A DNA stretch of 64,000 nucleotides, from positions 107,383 to 171,382 of the forward strand of contig CALVEA010000001.1 in the NCBI GenBank assembly GCA_944326455.1, written 5' to 3'. Below the pieces are notes generated by a model. That model was given only the letters and a program-made list of their open reading frames with translations. It ran no database searches and was not told where the DNA came from. Source of the DNA: Candidatus Gastranaerophilales bacterium. GTDB lineage: Bacteria; Cyanobacteriota; Vampirovibrionia; Gastranaerophilales; Gastranaerophilaceae. Below are positions 44,619 through 52,470 of the stretch, piece by piece. Position 1 is the first letter of the stretch, and each line of letters starts with the position of its first letter. Position numbers and translations under genes: made by a program.

Positions 44619-45065
44619 CTAGGAGTTTCCAATTTCAGTTGCTCTTGAAGCCATAGAGCGTGAAATATTGATTAACGCAAGGTTAGCTTCATAAGCTCTT
44701 TGAGCCATAATAGCATCAGCCATATCTACCATAGCATTGACGTTTGAAGCTCTTATATAACCGTTAGCGTCAGCATCCGGATGCCCCGGGGAATAAATTC
44801 GTTCCCCGAGCGTCGGATCTTCTACACAACCATTAAACACTACACCTCCCTGCAAATAAGGAAGTGTACCAACACCGAAAACATCATTCTTCATTGTGTT
44901 CATCAAACCATGAAAAGAAATGTCTTCTGAAGCATTAAGTACAGGAATTCTTCTTACGTAATTAGGAGTATCGATGTTTGCAATATTTTTAGCATGGATA
45001 TCAAGCCTTAATCCATGTGCCTTTAATGCATTTGAGCCTATATTAATTGATTCAAGAATACTCAT
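44619..45065 (-). CDS. flgC: flagellar basal-body rod protein FlgC
   Basis: The 148-residue axial protein has the FlgC opening (LESINIGSNALKAHGLRLDI, HAKNIANIDTPNYVRR) and the C-terminal motif VNAMVDMADAIMAQRAYEAN that packs with it. It forms the proximal rod. It follows flgB by 7 bases. No fliE or hook gene comes after it; the next gene is the PDT-like one. Confidence 0.95.
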   Translation of the reverse strand: MSILESINIGSNALKAHGLRLDIHAKNIANIDTPNYVRRIPVLNASEDISFHGLMNTMKNDVFGVGTLPYLQGGVVFNGCVEDPTLGERIYSPGHPDADANGYIRASNVNAMVDMADAIMAQRAYEANLALINISRSMASRATEIGNS

Positions 45066-45072
45066 AATTAAC

Positions 45073-45423
45073 CTACTTTCCTACATTCAATACAGTTTTC
45101 ATTTCGGTAATAATTTTAGACATGCGTCTTGTTGCCATTGTATACATAATGGAATTTTTTTGAATTTCTGCAAGTTCTTCTGCGATATCAATCTCTTGTT
45201 TGGTTCTATCTTCTATAACTCCTGATGGACCCAGTGCAGAAGATAATTTAGTCTCAATCGGACTGTTCATACTTCCCAAATACTGGGAAAAATCAATATC
45301 ACGCCTTACATATCCCGGGGTATCTACGTTAGCAATATTCGCACCCAAAGCTCGCTGCCTTTGTGATATCAAATCCAGCATTAGTGATGTTTTGCCCATT
45401 GAATCTAAACTTGTAAATGACAT
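45073..45423 (-). CDS. flgB: flagellar basal-body rod protein FlgB
   Basis: The 116-residue protein has the rod motif RQRALGANIANVDTPGYVRR and a helical C-terminus IQKNSIMYTMATRRMSKIIT typical of FlgB. It is the first axial component of the rod. It lies between an FlgF/G-like gene and flgC. Confidence 0.93.
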   Translation of the reverse strand: MSFTSLDSMGKTSLMLDLISQRQRALGANIANVDTPGYVRRDIDFSQYLGSMNSPIETKLSSALGPSGVIEDRTKQEIDIAEELAEIQKNSIMYTMATRRMSKIITEMKTVLNVGK

Positions 45424-45467
45424 TTATCTGCCTTTCTTTCTTTGATTTTGTTTAAAAGAGAAACAAA

Positions 45468-46181
45468 TTATTCTCTTATATTGATTGCCTTGTTATACAT
45501 ATCATCAGCCACCTTCATAAGGTTCATACTCGCAATCATTGAAGTATTAAGTCTCATAAGGTCATTAATCTCATCATAAATATTTGTATTTGAAGCTTCT
45601 GTTGCATATTGCCTTATATTCTGTTCATCTTTAACAATTCTAGGATTTCCGGAATCTTCTGTTACAACCATTTTATTGTTATGACCTTGTTCAAGAGATT
45701 CAGGAGAATCAAACTGCACGATTGGAATCGTCCCGATTTTTTCCGGAAGAGAACCTGCAGTATCATAGTTCATAACATCCCCGTTAGGTTTTATTTCAAA
45801 CTTATATGAATTTGCAGGAATTTTAATTCCATCACCGACCATCCAGTCATCAACTGTCATAAGATACCCATTAGCACCTCTTTTTAAAGAACCGTCACGA
45901 GTATACTGAATTTCGCCATCAGGGGAAACTACCGGAATGTAACCTTCACCTTCTATTGCAATATCGTAGGGATTCTTACTTACTCTTATTGAACCTTGAA
46001 GAGCATTACATCTTATGGCACCGTCAATATAACCGTCTTCCCGCAAAATTTGCTCAAATCTTGAGGTTTTATAAGCAACGGTATTATAATTAGCCAGGTT
46101 GTTTGCAAGATAACCAAGCTTTTCAAACTGCATTGTTGTATTATTTATACTTTTTCTTATAACTGCTTGTAGATTATACAT
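45468..46181 (-). CDS. flagellar rod protein FlgF/FlgG-like (second copy)
   Basis: The 237-residue protein has the N-terminal rod motif (YLANNLANYNTVAYKTSRFE), the central domain (SKNPYDIAIEGEGYIPVVSP, YTRDGSLKRGANGYLMT) and the C-terminal motif (TNIYDEINDLMRLNTSMIAS). It is similar in layout to FlgG and FlgF but the usual ANNLANVNT and C-terminal QRAYE cores are only partly kept. It lies 12 bases after the first FlgF/G-like gene. Confidence 0.88.
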   Translation of the reverse strand: MYNLQAVIRKSINNTTMQFEKLGYLANNLANYNTVAYKTSRFEQILREDGYIDGAIRCNALQGSIRVSKNPYDIAIEGEGYIPVVSPDGEIQYTRDGSLKRGANGYLMTVDDWMVGDGIKIPANSYKFEIKPNGDVMNYDTAGSLPEKIGTIPIVQFDSPESLEQGHNNKMVVTEDSGNPRIVKDEQNIRQYATEASNTNIYDEINDLMRLNTSMIASMNLMKVADDMYNKAINIRE

Positions 46182-46193
46182 ATATTAAATCTC

Positions 46194-46892
46194 CTATGAA
46201 GTAGAGCCTAATTGGCTTATTACTTTTTGTAAATTTGAGCTTTCCAGCAAGAATATTTGTCGATTTGCTTCAAAATTCCTTACTACAGGCTTAACAGCGA
46301 GAAATTCATTTTGGAGGACAACATTAGAATGCTCATTGTAGCCCTGTTTGACATCCGGATTAAGAACTGCCATCCCGTTAGAATCGACAATCCCCAGGAA
46401 TCCTGCTTCTACAAGCTGGTTAGAGACTTTATCCCAGACACTGATTTTACCTTTAGTATTTACTACAACCTGAGAAGGGTTATCCGGAACAACCGGAAGC
46501 CTTATGGGCAGCCCGGCATCTGAAAGCACATGTTGATCTTCCAAATCTAAAAGATATCCATCTTTATCCAACTTAAACCTTCCGTCGCGGGTAAGTTTTA
46601 CACCTTCAGGGGTTTGGATTTGAAAATAACCTTTATTAGCCATTGTTATATCAAGCGGATTTTTGGAGACCATGATTCTTCCTACAGCATCATCAACTGT
46701 ATTAGAAAGCCCATGAACACCTATGTATTCAGTAAAAGAAGATACAACGGGTTCACGTCTTTGGAAACCGACTTTATCAAATCCTGCAACATTTTCGTTT
46801 ATCATGCCGAGAACTTCACTTTGAAGATGCATCGCTCTAATAGAGGATTTCATACCTTGTTCACAAAATCTTACGCCGCCGTTAATTTGCAT
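46194..46892 (-). CDS. flagellar rod protein FlgF/FlgG-like (first copy)
   Basis: The 232-residue protein starts at ATG 46892 (GAGG upstream). It has MINENVAGFDKVGFQRREPV in place of the classic ANN[IL]ANxxTxG, then SKNPLDITMANKGYFQIQTP, LTRDGRFKLDKDGYLLD and a C-terminal EANRQIFLLESSNLQKVI. It is the first gene of the four-gene rod operon and carries a sigma-28-like promoter upstream. Confidence 0.88.
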   Translation of the reverse strand: MQINGGVRFCEQGMKSSIRAMHLQSEVLGMINENVAGFDKVGFQRREPVVSSFTEYIGVHGLSNTVDDAVGRIMVSKNPLDITMANKGYFQIQTPEGVKLTRDGRFKLDKDGYLLDLEDQHVLSDAGLPIRLPVVPDNPSQVVVNTKGKISVWDKVSNQLVEAGFLGIVDSNGMAVLNPDVKQGYNEHSNVVLQNEFLAVKPVVRNFEANRQIFLLESSNLQKVISQLGSTS

Positions 46893-46927
46893 ATATTTTA
46901 CCTCATTTCTCACATGTTAATCGGTGT

Positions 46928-46954
46928 TTATCGGGGTTACTTGAATGTTTTTTG
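46928..46954 (-). promoter_or_regulatory. sigma-28-like promoter of the rod operon
   Basis: On the minus strand CAAA (46954-46951), a 15-base spacer and CCCGATAA (46935-46928) resemble the flagellar sigma-28/sigma-D consensus TAAA-N15-GCCGATAT with three mismatches. It lies about 36 bases before the first rod gene. Confidence 0.5.
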
Positions 46955-47015
46955 ATAAAATCATCCGATTAATGGAGATAATAAGTATATAAGTATAATT
47001 TTCAGAAAGTCAAAG

Positions 47016-47044
47016 TTGACAATAGGATTTGTTTCTTATATTAT
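47016..47044 (+). promoter_or_regulatory. promoter of the tRNA operon
   Basis: TTGACA (47016-47021), a 17-base spacer and TATTAT (47039-47044) form a near-consensus sigma-70 promoter 10 bases before the first tRNA. Confidence 0.8.
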
Positions 47045-47054
47045 TAACTTTGTT

Positions 47055-47126
47055 GCCGGTATAGCTCAACGGTAGAGCAACGGTTTTGTAAACCGTAGGT
47101 TGTAGGTTCGATTCCTATTACCGGCT
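47055..47126 (+). tRNA. tRNA-Thr (UGU anticodon)
   Basis: Acceptor arms GCCGGTA and TACCGGC pair; the anticodon stem ACGGT/ACCGT holds the loop TTTGTAA with anticodon TGT (Thr, ACA codons). The T arm has GGTTCGATTCC. CCA is not encoded. Confidence 0.95.
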
Positions 47127-47160
47127 TTTTCTTTGACAGAGGAATATTTTCCCAAGGCTT

Positions 47161-47232
<72 letters not shown>

Positions 47233-47250
47233 AATTTTAAAACTTAATAA

Positions 47251-47333
47251 GGGTAGGTGGCCGAGTGGCTAAAGGCGACAGACTGTAAATCTGTTCACGC
47301 GAGTGTACGGTGGTTCGAATCCACCCCTGCCCA
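47251..47333 (+). tRNA. tRNA-Tyr (GUA anticodon)
   Basis: Acceptor arms GGGTAGG and CCTGCCC pair with one G-T; anticodon loop CTGTAAA gives GTA (Tyr); a long variable arm (about TTCACGCGAGTGTA) fits the class II shape of bacterial tRNA-Tyr. T arm GGTTCGAATCC. Confidence 0.96.
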
Positions 47334-47344
47334 AATCTTACAAC

Positions 47345-47367
47345 AAGAGCCGAAAAGGCTCTTTTTT
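47345..47367 (+). terminator. tRNA operon terminator
   Basis: AAGAGCC and GGCTCTT arms around a short loop, followed by TTTTTT. Confidence 0.9.
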
Positions 47368-47451
47368 AGTGCCTTTTTAAGCTCTAATCTGCGTTTCCGG
47401 CAATTGAAAAATTTTAATCAAATTTTTAAAAATCGTCAAAAGTCTTTTGTA

Positions 47452-47691
47452 CTAACTATTTTCAGAGTTCGAGTCCATTTTGGAGTCTAATTCTTTACAA
47501 AAATCGGGTGAAAACACCTTCTGTATAAACTCTATAGGGATTTCTTTTTCTACAATTCTTGCAAATACTGAGTAAAGTCTAGCCCAAAGCAAACTTGTTT
47601 CTTCATACGAGTATTCTTTGTCATCAAATTCTATAATCACACCTATGTCTTTTGATTTTCTTGGCATGTCTTTTTTATAATAAATTTTCAA
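47452..47691 (-). CDS. small hypothetical protein
   Basis: A 71- to 79-residue protein (ATG at 47667 or TTG at 47691). The sequence IGVIIEFDDKEYSYEETSLL looks like a two-strand beta hairpin followed by a helix with WARLYSVFARIVEKEIPIEF. It resembles no family that I can name. No clear ribosome site, so the call is weak; it lies between tRNAs and the repeat region. Confidence 0.4.
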   Translation of the reverse strand: MKIYYKKDMPRKSKDIGVIIEFDDKEYSYEETSLLWARLYSVFARIVEKEIPIEFIQKVFSPDFCKELDSKMDSNSENS

Positions 47692-47704
47692 AAGTAAAGA
47701 AAAA

Positions 47705-47880
47705 AATAAAATGTCATCCCGAATTTATTTGCCAAAGCAAATCAAAATTTTTGTCATGCTGAACTTGTTTCAGCATCTTACAATCTTGGAGTTAAACTCA
47801 TAGCTGATAAGACCCTGAAATAAATTCAGGGTGACAGCAAGTTTTAATTAGCATACACAAGTTCAGAATGACAGTTATTA
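47705..47880. repeat. interspersed repeat module
   Basis: Contains another copy of the TGTCATGCTGAACTTG module paired with a distant CAAGTTCAGAATGACAG, with an inner TTCAGGGTGACA part. No gene is seen here or in the following stretch to 48019, apart from a terminator hairpin at 48022-48045. Confidence 0.7.
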
Positions 47881-48021
47881 TTTTTTAGGGTTATATATGT
47901 CTGTTTGAAAAAATTATAATGCTCTAAAAATAAGACTGTTTCAGACCTTTTGAGTTCTTCTATCAACCCTTTGATATACTTCAAAAAGTTCGATTTTCGA
48001 CACGTACAGTCCAAATCTTTC

Positions 48022-48045
48022 AAGACTCCTAAGGGAGTCTTTTTT
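48022..48045 (+). terminator. terminator hairpin, left arm of duplicated element
   Basis: AAGACTCC and GGAGTCTT around TAAG, followed by a T run. The right arm marks the beginning of the 120-base direct repeat (48034); the second copy of that repeat lacks the left arm. Confidence 0.7.
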
Positions 48046-48153
48046 GTTGTAAAAAGGGGCTGGAGGAAAACCGCCCAATCCGAAGGATCTTATGTGATTC
48101 GGCGGATTTCCGGACGGACGGGGGTAAATACAGTCGTCCGGATAGCAAGAATA
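48034..48153. repeat. direct repeat R1 (120 bp) flanking the toxin-antitoxin cassette
   Basis: It starts GGAGTCTTTTTTGTTGTAAA and matches R2 (48907-49026) over 120 bases without indels, with seven differences. It contains inverted parts (CCGGACG...CGTCCGG, AATCCG...CGGATT), so it may fold as RNA or DNA. Both copies keep an open frame, but the differences mostly change the protein, which argues against coding. Confidence 0.85.
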
Positions 48154-48165
48154 TTGAGCAAACTC

Positions 48166-48202
48166 GTAGGTTGTGGTAAATTAAAATTTACCACATACTA
48201 CA
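48166..48202. repeat. palindrome P1 left of the toxin-antitoxin pair
   Basis: A near-perfect palindrome (arms of TGGTAAAT type extended by GTAGG..CTAC) lies before the toxin gene. A related perfect copy lies after the antitoxin. Confidence 0.8.
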
Positions 48203-48215
48203 TACTTGATTTTGT

Positions 48216-48231
48216 GTAAACTTTAGTTTAC
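48216..48231 (+). promoter_or_regulatory. operator-like palindrome before the toxin gene
   Basis: GTAAAC-TTTA-GTTTAC (about 48216-48231) lies 9 bases before the toxin ATG, a usual spot for autorepression by the antitoxin. Confidence 0.55.
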
Positions 48232-48240
48232 AATATAATT

Positions 48241-48570
48241 ATGAAAGAAATTTTGTTTTACCGCCATACAAACAATAAAGTCCCTGTTGTTGAATGGTTA
48301 AAAACTCTTGATAAACCTTTTAGAGCAAGAATTCAAGACAGGCTGACCAGAATTGAACAAGATGACAATTTTGGAGATTTTAAAAAGATAGATAGTGAAT
48401 TATCTGAATTACGTTTCAATTTTGGCAGCGGGTACAGAATTTATTATACAGAAATAAATAACATAGTAGTTTTGCTTTTAAATGCCGGAGATAAAAAATT
48501 ACAGAATAATGACATTTTAAAGGCTAAAGAATATTTAACAATATGGAGACAAAACAATGACAAATTATAA
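48241..48570 (+). CDS. type II toxin, RelE/ParE superfamily (HigB/Gp49-like)
   Basis: The 109-residue protein matches the Gp49-like killer group (PF05973/TIGR02683 type): VVEWLKTLDKPFRARIQDRL, ELRFNFGSGYRIYYTEINNI and LLLNAGDKKLQNNDILKAKE. Its relatives are ribosome-dependent mRNA endonucleases. The gene overlaps the antitoxin by 14 bases, toxin first, as in higBA-type systems. An operator-like palindrome lies before it. The cassette is bracketed by palindromes and direct repeats, which suggests it was acquired. Confidence 0.92.
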   Translation: MKEILFYRHTNNKVPVVEWLKTLDKPFRARIQDRLTRIEQDDNFGDFKKIDSELSELRFNFGSGYRIYYTEINNIVVLLLNAGDKKLQNNDILKAKEYLTIWRQNNDKL

Positions 48571-48862
48571 AAGTTCAATATCTATGGATGATGCTTTTGT
48601 TCAAATATTTGACACTCAAGAAGATTTGAAAGAATACTTGAGCTATGCTTTTGAACAATATATTGAAGACGGAAACTTTAATGTATTTTATCGAGCCTTA
48701 GAACTTGTTATAAAATCAAAAGATTCTATGCAAGGCTTTGCCGAAAAAATCAATTTAAGCAGAACAAGTTTATACAATATCATAAACGGGAAAAAAGAAC
48801 CCAGAATTACAACCTTAGCAAAAATCCTCAAAGAATTGGGTTTAACCCTAAAAGTTGCCTAA
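48557..48862 (+). CDS. type II antitoxin, HTH (HigA-like, TIGR02684-type)
   Basis: The 101-residue protein starts with a dimerisation region (MDDAFVQIFDTQEDLKEYLS) and has a helix-turn-helix (GFAEKINLSRTSLYNIINGK) typical of antidote proteins paired with Gp49-like toxins. It ends EPRITTLAKILKELGLTLKV. It overlaps the toxin gene and probably represses their shared promoter. Confidence 0.92.
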   Translation: MTNYKSSISMDDAFVQIFDTQEDLKEYLSYAFEQYIEDGNFNVFYRALELVIKSKDSMQGFAEKINLSRTSLYNIINGKKEPRITTLAKILKELGLTLKVA

Positions 48863-48898
48863 GTAGGTTGTGGTAAATTTTAATTTACCACAACCTAC
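48863..48898. repeat. palindrome P2 right of the toxin-antitoxin pair
   Basis: A perfect 36-base palindrome, arms GTAGGTTGTGGTAAAT and complement around TTTA, begins in the base after the antitoxin stop. It is the complete form of P1. Confidence 0.9.
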
Positions 48899-48906
48899 GG
48901 GCTAAA

Positions 48907-49026
48907 GGAGTCTTTTTTGTTGTAAAAAGGGGCAGGAGGAAAACCGCCCAATCCGAAGAATTTTATGTGATTCGGCGGATTCCCGGACGGACAGGGGTAA
49001 AGACAGCCGTCCGGATAGCAAGAATA
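48907..49026. repeat. direct repeat R2 (120 bp)
   Basis: Second copy of R1, beginning inside what is a terminator stem in copy 1 (the left stem arm is missing here). Seven differences in 120 bases. The EamA gene promoter region follows. Confidence 0.85.
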
Positions 49027-49098
49027 TAAATAAAAACTTTCTTATTTTAAAAATTTTCATGCTTATCGTATAATGTTTTACGGAAGGAAAATCCAAGT

Positions 49099-50004
49099 AT
49101 GATTATAATGAGCAAAGAGGCCTTTAAAAGGCTTTGTATATGTTGTAACCTTGCCTTGCTTTTAACGGCAATAATTTCCGGGTTATCTTTTGTTGCTCAA
49201 AAAATCGGCATGGATTACGTAGGACCTTTTACTTTCAATACATTAAGAGAATTTATAGGTTTTCTTGTCCTGTTCCCGTGCGTATTTCTGTACAAAAAAT
49301 ATATATCGCCGGACGGGAAAAAGTTCCCGATTAGCGAACTTATTAAAGGCGGGTTGTGTGCCGGAGTGGCATTATTTCTTGCTCTTTCAGTCAATCAGTA
49401 CTGCATGATTTACGCAGAAGCAGGAAAAGCAGGATTTATTACCTCTTTATACATAATTTTTGTTCCGATTCTTGCAATGTTTTTTAATCACAAAATCGGG
49501 AAAAACCTTATTTTAAGTATTATTATTGCTCTTGCAGGTTTATATCTTTTGTGTGCAAAGTCTGCACTGCAATTTGAGCTGTGGGATATTGTCCTTTTAT
49601 TAAGTGCATTCTTTTTTGCGGTTCATATAATGGTTTTGAGCTACTTTTCCAAGAAAACAAATGCTCTGGAACTATCCTGCGCACAATTTCTTGTTGCGGG
49701 AATTCTTTCAACTCCTCTGATGTTTTTGTTTGAGGACCCTGCACTCACACCGATTCTTGCCGGCTGGAAACCGATTCTCTTTATTGGTGTTATCGTTACC
49801 GGTATAGCTTATACCCTCCAGACTTTCGGATACAAAGCCGCTTCTCCTGTTTTAGGCACTTTGATTTTGAGCAGCGAAGCTGTTTTTGCTGTTCTCGGAG
49901 GATGCTTAATCTTAGGCGAAACACTGAGTTTTAGAGAAATTACCGGATGTATACTTATGATTGCTGCAATTTTAATTTCACAAAATTTCGGCAAAAAAGG
50001 CTAG
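49099..50004 (+). CDS. EamA/DMT-family transporter
   Basis: The 301-residue protein has ten predicted membrane helices in two EamA repeats (SFVAQKIGMDYVGPFTFNTL in the first; GYKAASPVLGTLILSSEAVF in the second). It probably exports or imports a small metabolite such as an amino acid. GGAAGG lies 11 bases before the ATG. The 3' end overlaps larE by 4 bases on the other strand. Confidence 0.9.
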   Translation: MIIMSKEAFKRLCICCNLALLLTAIISGLSFVAQKIGMDYVGPFTFNTLREFIGFLVLFPCVFLYKKYISPDGKKFPISELIKGGLCAGVALFLALSVNQYCMIYAEAGKAGFITSLYIIFVPILAMFFNHKIGKNLILSIIIALAGLYLLCAKSALQFELWDIVLLLSAFFFAVHIMVLSYFSKKTNALELSCAQFLVAGILSTPLMFLFEDPALTPILAGWKPILFIGVIVTGIAYTLQTFGYKAASPVLGTLILSSEAVFAVLGGCLILGETLSFREITGCILMIAAILISQNFGKKG

Positions 50005-50777
50005 TTATCCATGCTCCCGCATCTCAAGCCTTCAATATCCAGTGTAATATATCTGTAACCTAAGGTTTTCAATTCTGTAATTATTTTATTTTTATTTTCT
50101 AAAAGGTGTGCAAATTCTGATTCGGGAACTTCGAGCCTTAAAATATCCCCGTGAACCCGTGCTCTAAGTTCATTAAATCCTTCTGAATCCAAAAGCCTTT
50201 CCGCCTTTTTTACCTTATTTATATTCTCTTCTGTCAGGGGTGTATCATAAGGGAATCTCGTTGCTGCACAAGGATTCGACGGCTTGTTATAAAAACTGAG
50301 TCCGAGAGATTTTGCATAATCTCTTATCTCTTTTTTACCAATTCCAAACTTTGCAAAAGGAGAAATTACTCCCAATTCTTCCAATGCTTTCAAACCGGGT
50401 CTGTAAACCTTTAAATCATCAAAATTTGTGCCATCCAGAATATTTTCGCTGCAGGCTTCATTTTTTATAAGATTAAAAATAGTCTTTTTACACCAATAAC
50501 ATCGGTCTTTTGGATTGATTGAAATTCTTTCGTTTTCTAAAGGATTAAATGTTAAAATTTTATGTTTGATTCCGTATTGTTTACAAAAGTTTTTAGTAAA
50601 TTCAATTTCTTCATCTGTTTGGAACAAAGATGAAAGCGTAAGTGCAAGGGGATTTAAATCTTTGCAGAGCCAGAGCAATAGCGCACTATCGACACCGCCT
50701 GAAAAAGCAAGGCATATACCTTGCTCTTTCAAACTGCTTAAATACTGTTTTAGATTCTCAAACTTATTGTTTTCCAT
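50001..50777 (-). CDS. larE: LarE, ATP-dependent sulfur transferase for the nickel-pincer cofactor
   Basis: LarE adenylates the pyridinium dicarboxylate and moves sulfur to it. The 258-residue PP-loop protein has FSGGVDSALLLW (SGGVDS at 26-31), the NPKDRCYWCKK segment and a cysteine in KPSNPCAATRFPYDTPL, the position of the sacrificial Cys of L. plantarum LarE. Because three cysteines are present, the [4Fe-4S]-bearing LarE type is also possible. It is the last gene of the larB-larC-cbiM-larE run and overlaps cbiM by 14 bases. Confidence 0.93.
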   Translation of the reverse strand: MENNKFENLKQYLSSLKEQGICLAFSGGVDSALLLWLCKDLNPLALTLSSLFQTDEEIEFTKNFCKQYGIKHKILTFNPLENERISINPKDRCYWCKKTIFNLIKNEACSENILDGTNFDDLKVYRPGLKALEELGVISPFAKFGIGKKEIRDYAKSLGLSFYNKPSNPCAATRFPYDTPLTEENINKVKKAERLLDSEGFNELRARVHGDILRLEVPESEFAHLLENKNKIITELKTLGYRYITLDIEGLRCGSMDN

Positions 50778-51675
50778 ATTCGTTATTTTTAAACATAATA
50801 ATTGAACAAATCCCGAACATCAAAACTGCAAGAATTGCAATTCCGCTTAAATTAGCAAATATTGACGGGATATTTGAAAGTACTGCCGTTTTTGTCTGAA
50901 CATATTCAAACATAGAATACAAATACCCTTGAGTCTGATATGTAAACGATTCTGACATTTTAAGAAGCGACCACTCCAATCCGTCAGGCTTAGAAGAAGC
51001 ATATTGAGATATAAACCCCGCAAGGATTAGAGAAACCCCGCAAAGAGAGTACGAAAATTTCTTTGATAATTCTGTTTTATTAGCTAAAGCAATAACCAGA
51101 CCGGTAAATACACCTTCGACAATACCGATTGCAAGATGAATTCCCTGCATTAACCCTGCAAACATTGCCGGATGAGAAGTTAAGCTTCCGGAAATCCAGG
51201 CTTCCGCTACTACTGCAAGGGAGCCGAGCTGTAAAGCTATAACGGAGGCTAGAATTGCGCCTAAAACAGGGCGATTCTTATCTGCCAGAGGTTTGTAAAT
51301 AAAAGGATAAGCCGCAAAGCAGGCTAAAAATCCCATATTGAATATATTGCATCCGAGAGCCAATAACCCGCCGTCAGCAAAGAAAAGAGCCTGCACTAAA
51401 AGAATCCCGCACATTGCTAAAAATCCCGCTGCCGGACCTAACAGAGCTGCTAGCAAAATCCCGCCTACAATATGCCCGCTTGAACCCGTTCCGGGAATAG
51501 AAAAATTAATCATCTGGAGCGCAAAAACAAATGCCGTTACAGAAATTGCGGGTAAAATTTTGCTGCCCGAAAAATCTTTTCTTGATTTTTTTAATGCATA
51601 AATCATTCCAGCTCCCGCCGCTATAATCATAGGAATACCTGTTACAGGACAAATAATAGAGTTTCCTAAATGCAT
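50764..51675 (-). CDS. CbiM/NikM-type nickel or cobalt ECF transporter with fused PDGLE (CbiN-like) domain
   Basis: The 303-residue membrane protein starts MHLGNSIICPVTGIP, with the second-residue His that binds Ni2+ or Co2+ in this family. It has about six helices and GTGSSGHIVGGILLAALLGP, and its C-terminus carries the NikN/CbiN-like domain with PDGLEWSLLK and two helices. Position between larC and larE suggests nickel uptake for the LarA cofactor. The ATPase and T component genes are not nearby. The gene starts 12 bases after larC, with GGAGG before its ATG. Confidence 0.9.
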   Translation of the reverse strand: MHLGNSIICPVTGIPMIIAAGAGMIYALKKSRKDFSGSKILPAISVTAFVFALQMINFSIPGTGSSGHIVGGILLAALLGPAAGFLAMCGILLVQALFFADGGLLALGCNIFNMGFLACFAAYPFIYKPLADKNRPVLGAILASVIALQLGSLAVVAEAWISGSLTSHPAMFAGLMQGIHLAIGIVEGVFTGLVIALANKTELSKKFSYSLCGVSLILAGFISQYASSKPDGLEWSLLKMSESFTYQTQGYLYSMFEYVQTKTAVLSNIPSIFANLSGIAILAVLMFGICSIIMFKNNEYGKQ

Positions 51676-51687
51676 ATTATATCCTCC

Positions 51688-52470
51688 TTATTTTAACTTC
51701 ATTACTCTTAAAACCGGATTCTTATACGGTCTTTTTCCTCTCCCGTACCCGACCTTTTCTATTATAATCTCATCAGGCAGTTTTTCACCTGTATACAAAG
51801 CAGCAGCTATGGCAGCTCCTGTCGGGGTTATCATTTCACCGTCGTTATCGCTGATTTTTACAGGAAGTCCGTATTTTGAAACAATCTCACAAACGGCAGG
51901 AACCGGTACCGGAAGGACACCATGGCAGCATTCAACTGTTCCCTGACCTTCGGTTAAACTTGAAAAATACACTTTCTCCGGATTTAAATCCTCATACAAA
52001 ACAGCAAAGCTCAATATATCGGCAATAGAATCAATTGCTCCGACCTCGTGGAAATGGACTTCGCTTATATCTTTATTATGAACCTTTGCTTCCGCTTCCG
52101 CTACAATTTTAAAAATCTTTTTTGCCAGCTCTTTTGCGCTGTCAGTTGTGTCAGCTTTATCAATTATTTTATTAACATCATCCAGATTGCGATGAATATG
52201 CCCTCCGCCGTGTCCATGGTGATGACAATGTCCGCCCGCTTCGTGATGATGCTCATGACAGTGAGAAGCTTCTCCTTTTATAACTACATCAAAATCCGTT
52301 GTTTTAATAGAATTGACCGGTTGTTCGGTTATTTTATATTCAAACTCGTTTTCAAGATTAATGGATTTTAATGCTCTGTCTAAATTTTCTCTTGATGCAC
52401 CCAAATCCAAAAGCGCACCCACCGACATATCACCTGAAATTCCTGATTTACATTCAAAATATAAATTCAC
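51688..52470 (-). CDS. larC: LarC, LarC1 part only (nickel insertion for the pincer cofactor)
   Basis: The 260-residue protein opens with FECKSGISGDMSVGALLDLG, has a His-rich loop (about 75-95, HCHEHHHEAGGHCHHHGHGG) that likely holds nickel, HFHEVGAIDSIADILSFA, and PTGAAIAAAL, and ends PYKNPVLRVMKLK. That end matches the LarC1 end in homologues; the LarC2 half (about 150 residues) is missing, and the next start codon follows 12 bases after the stop. In L. plantarum LarC is joined by a programmed frameshift; no second half is present here in any frame before cbiM. Confidence 0.93.
   Translation of the reverse strand: MNLYFECKSGISGDMSVGALLDLGASRENLDRALKSINLENEFEYKITEQPVNSIKTTDFDVVIKGEASHCHEHHHEAGGHCHHHGHGGGHIHRNLDDVNKIIDKADTTDSAKELAKKIFKIVAEAEAKVHNKDISEVHFHEVGAIDSIADILSFAVLYEDLNPEKVYFSSLTEGQGTVECCHGVLPVPVPAVCEIVSKYGLPVKISDNDGEMITPTGAAIAAALYTGEKLPDEIIIEKVGYGRGKRPYKNPVLRVMKLK

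Noticed and set aside
48034..48153. Resemblance of the 120-bp repeat to the 3' part of an FMN riboswitch (CCGGATAGCAAGA against CTGGATGGGAGAAG)
   Set aside because: The other conserved FMN aptamer blocks are missing or out of order, the repeat lies beside a toxin-antitoxin pair rather than a riboflavin gene, and there are two tandem-placed copies.
47950..48219. 89-residue frame over the terminator and R1 repeat
   Set aside because: It runs through a terminator hairpin and the repeat; the second repeat copy changes the residues freely, and no ribosome site precedes it.
48034..49026. Integron cassette with attC sites around the toxin-antitoxin pair
   Set aside because: No GTTRRRY/RYYYAAC core sites are found at the repeat ends and no integrase is in the window.
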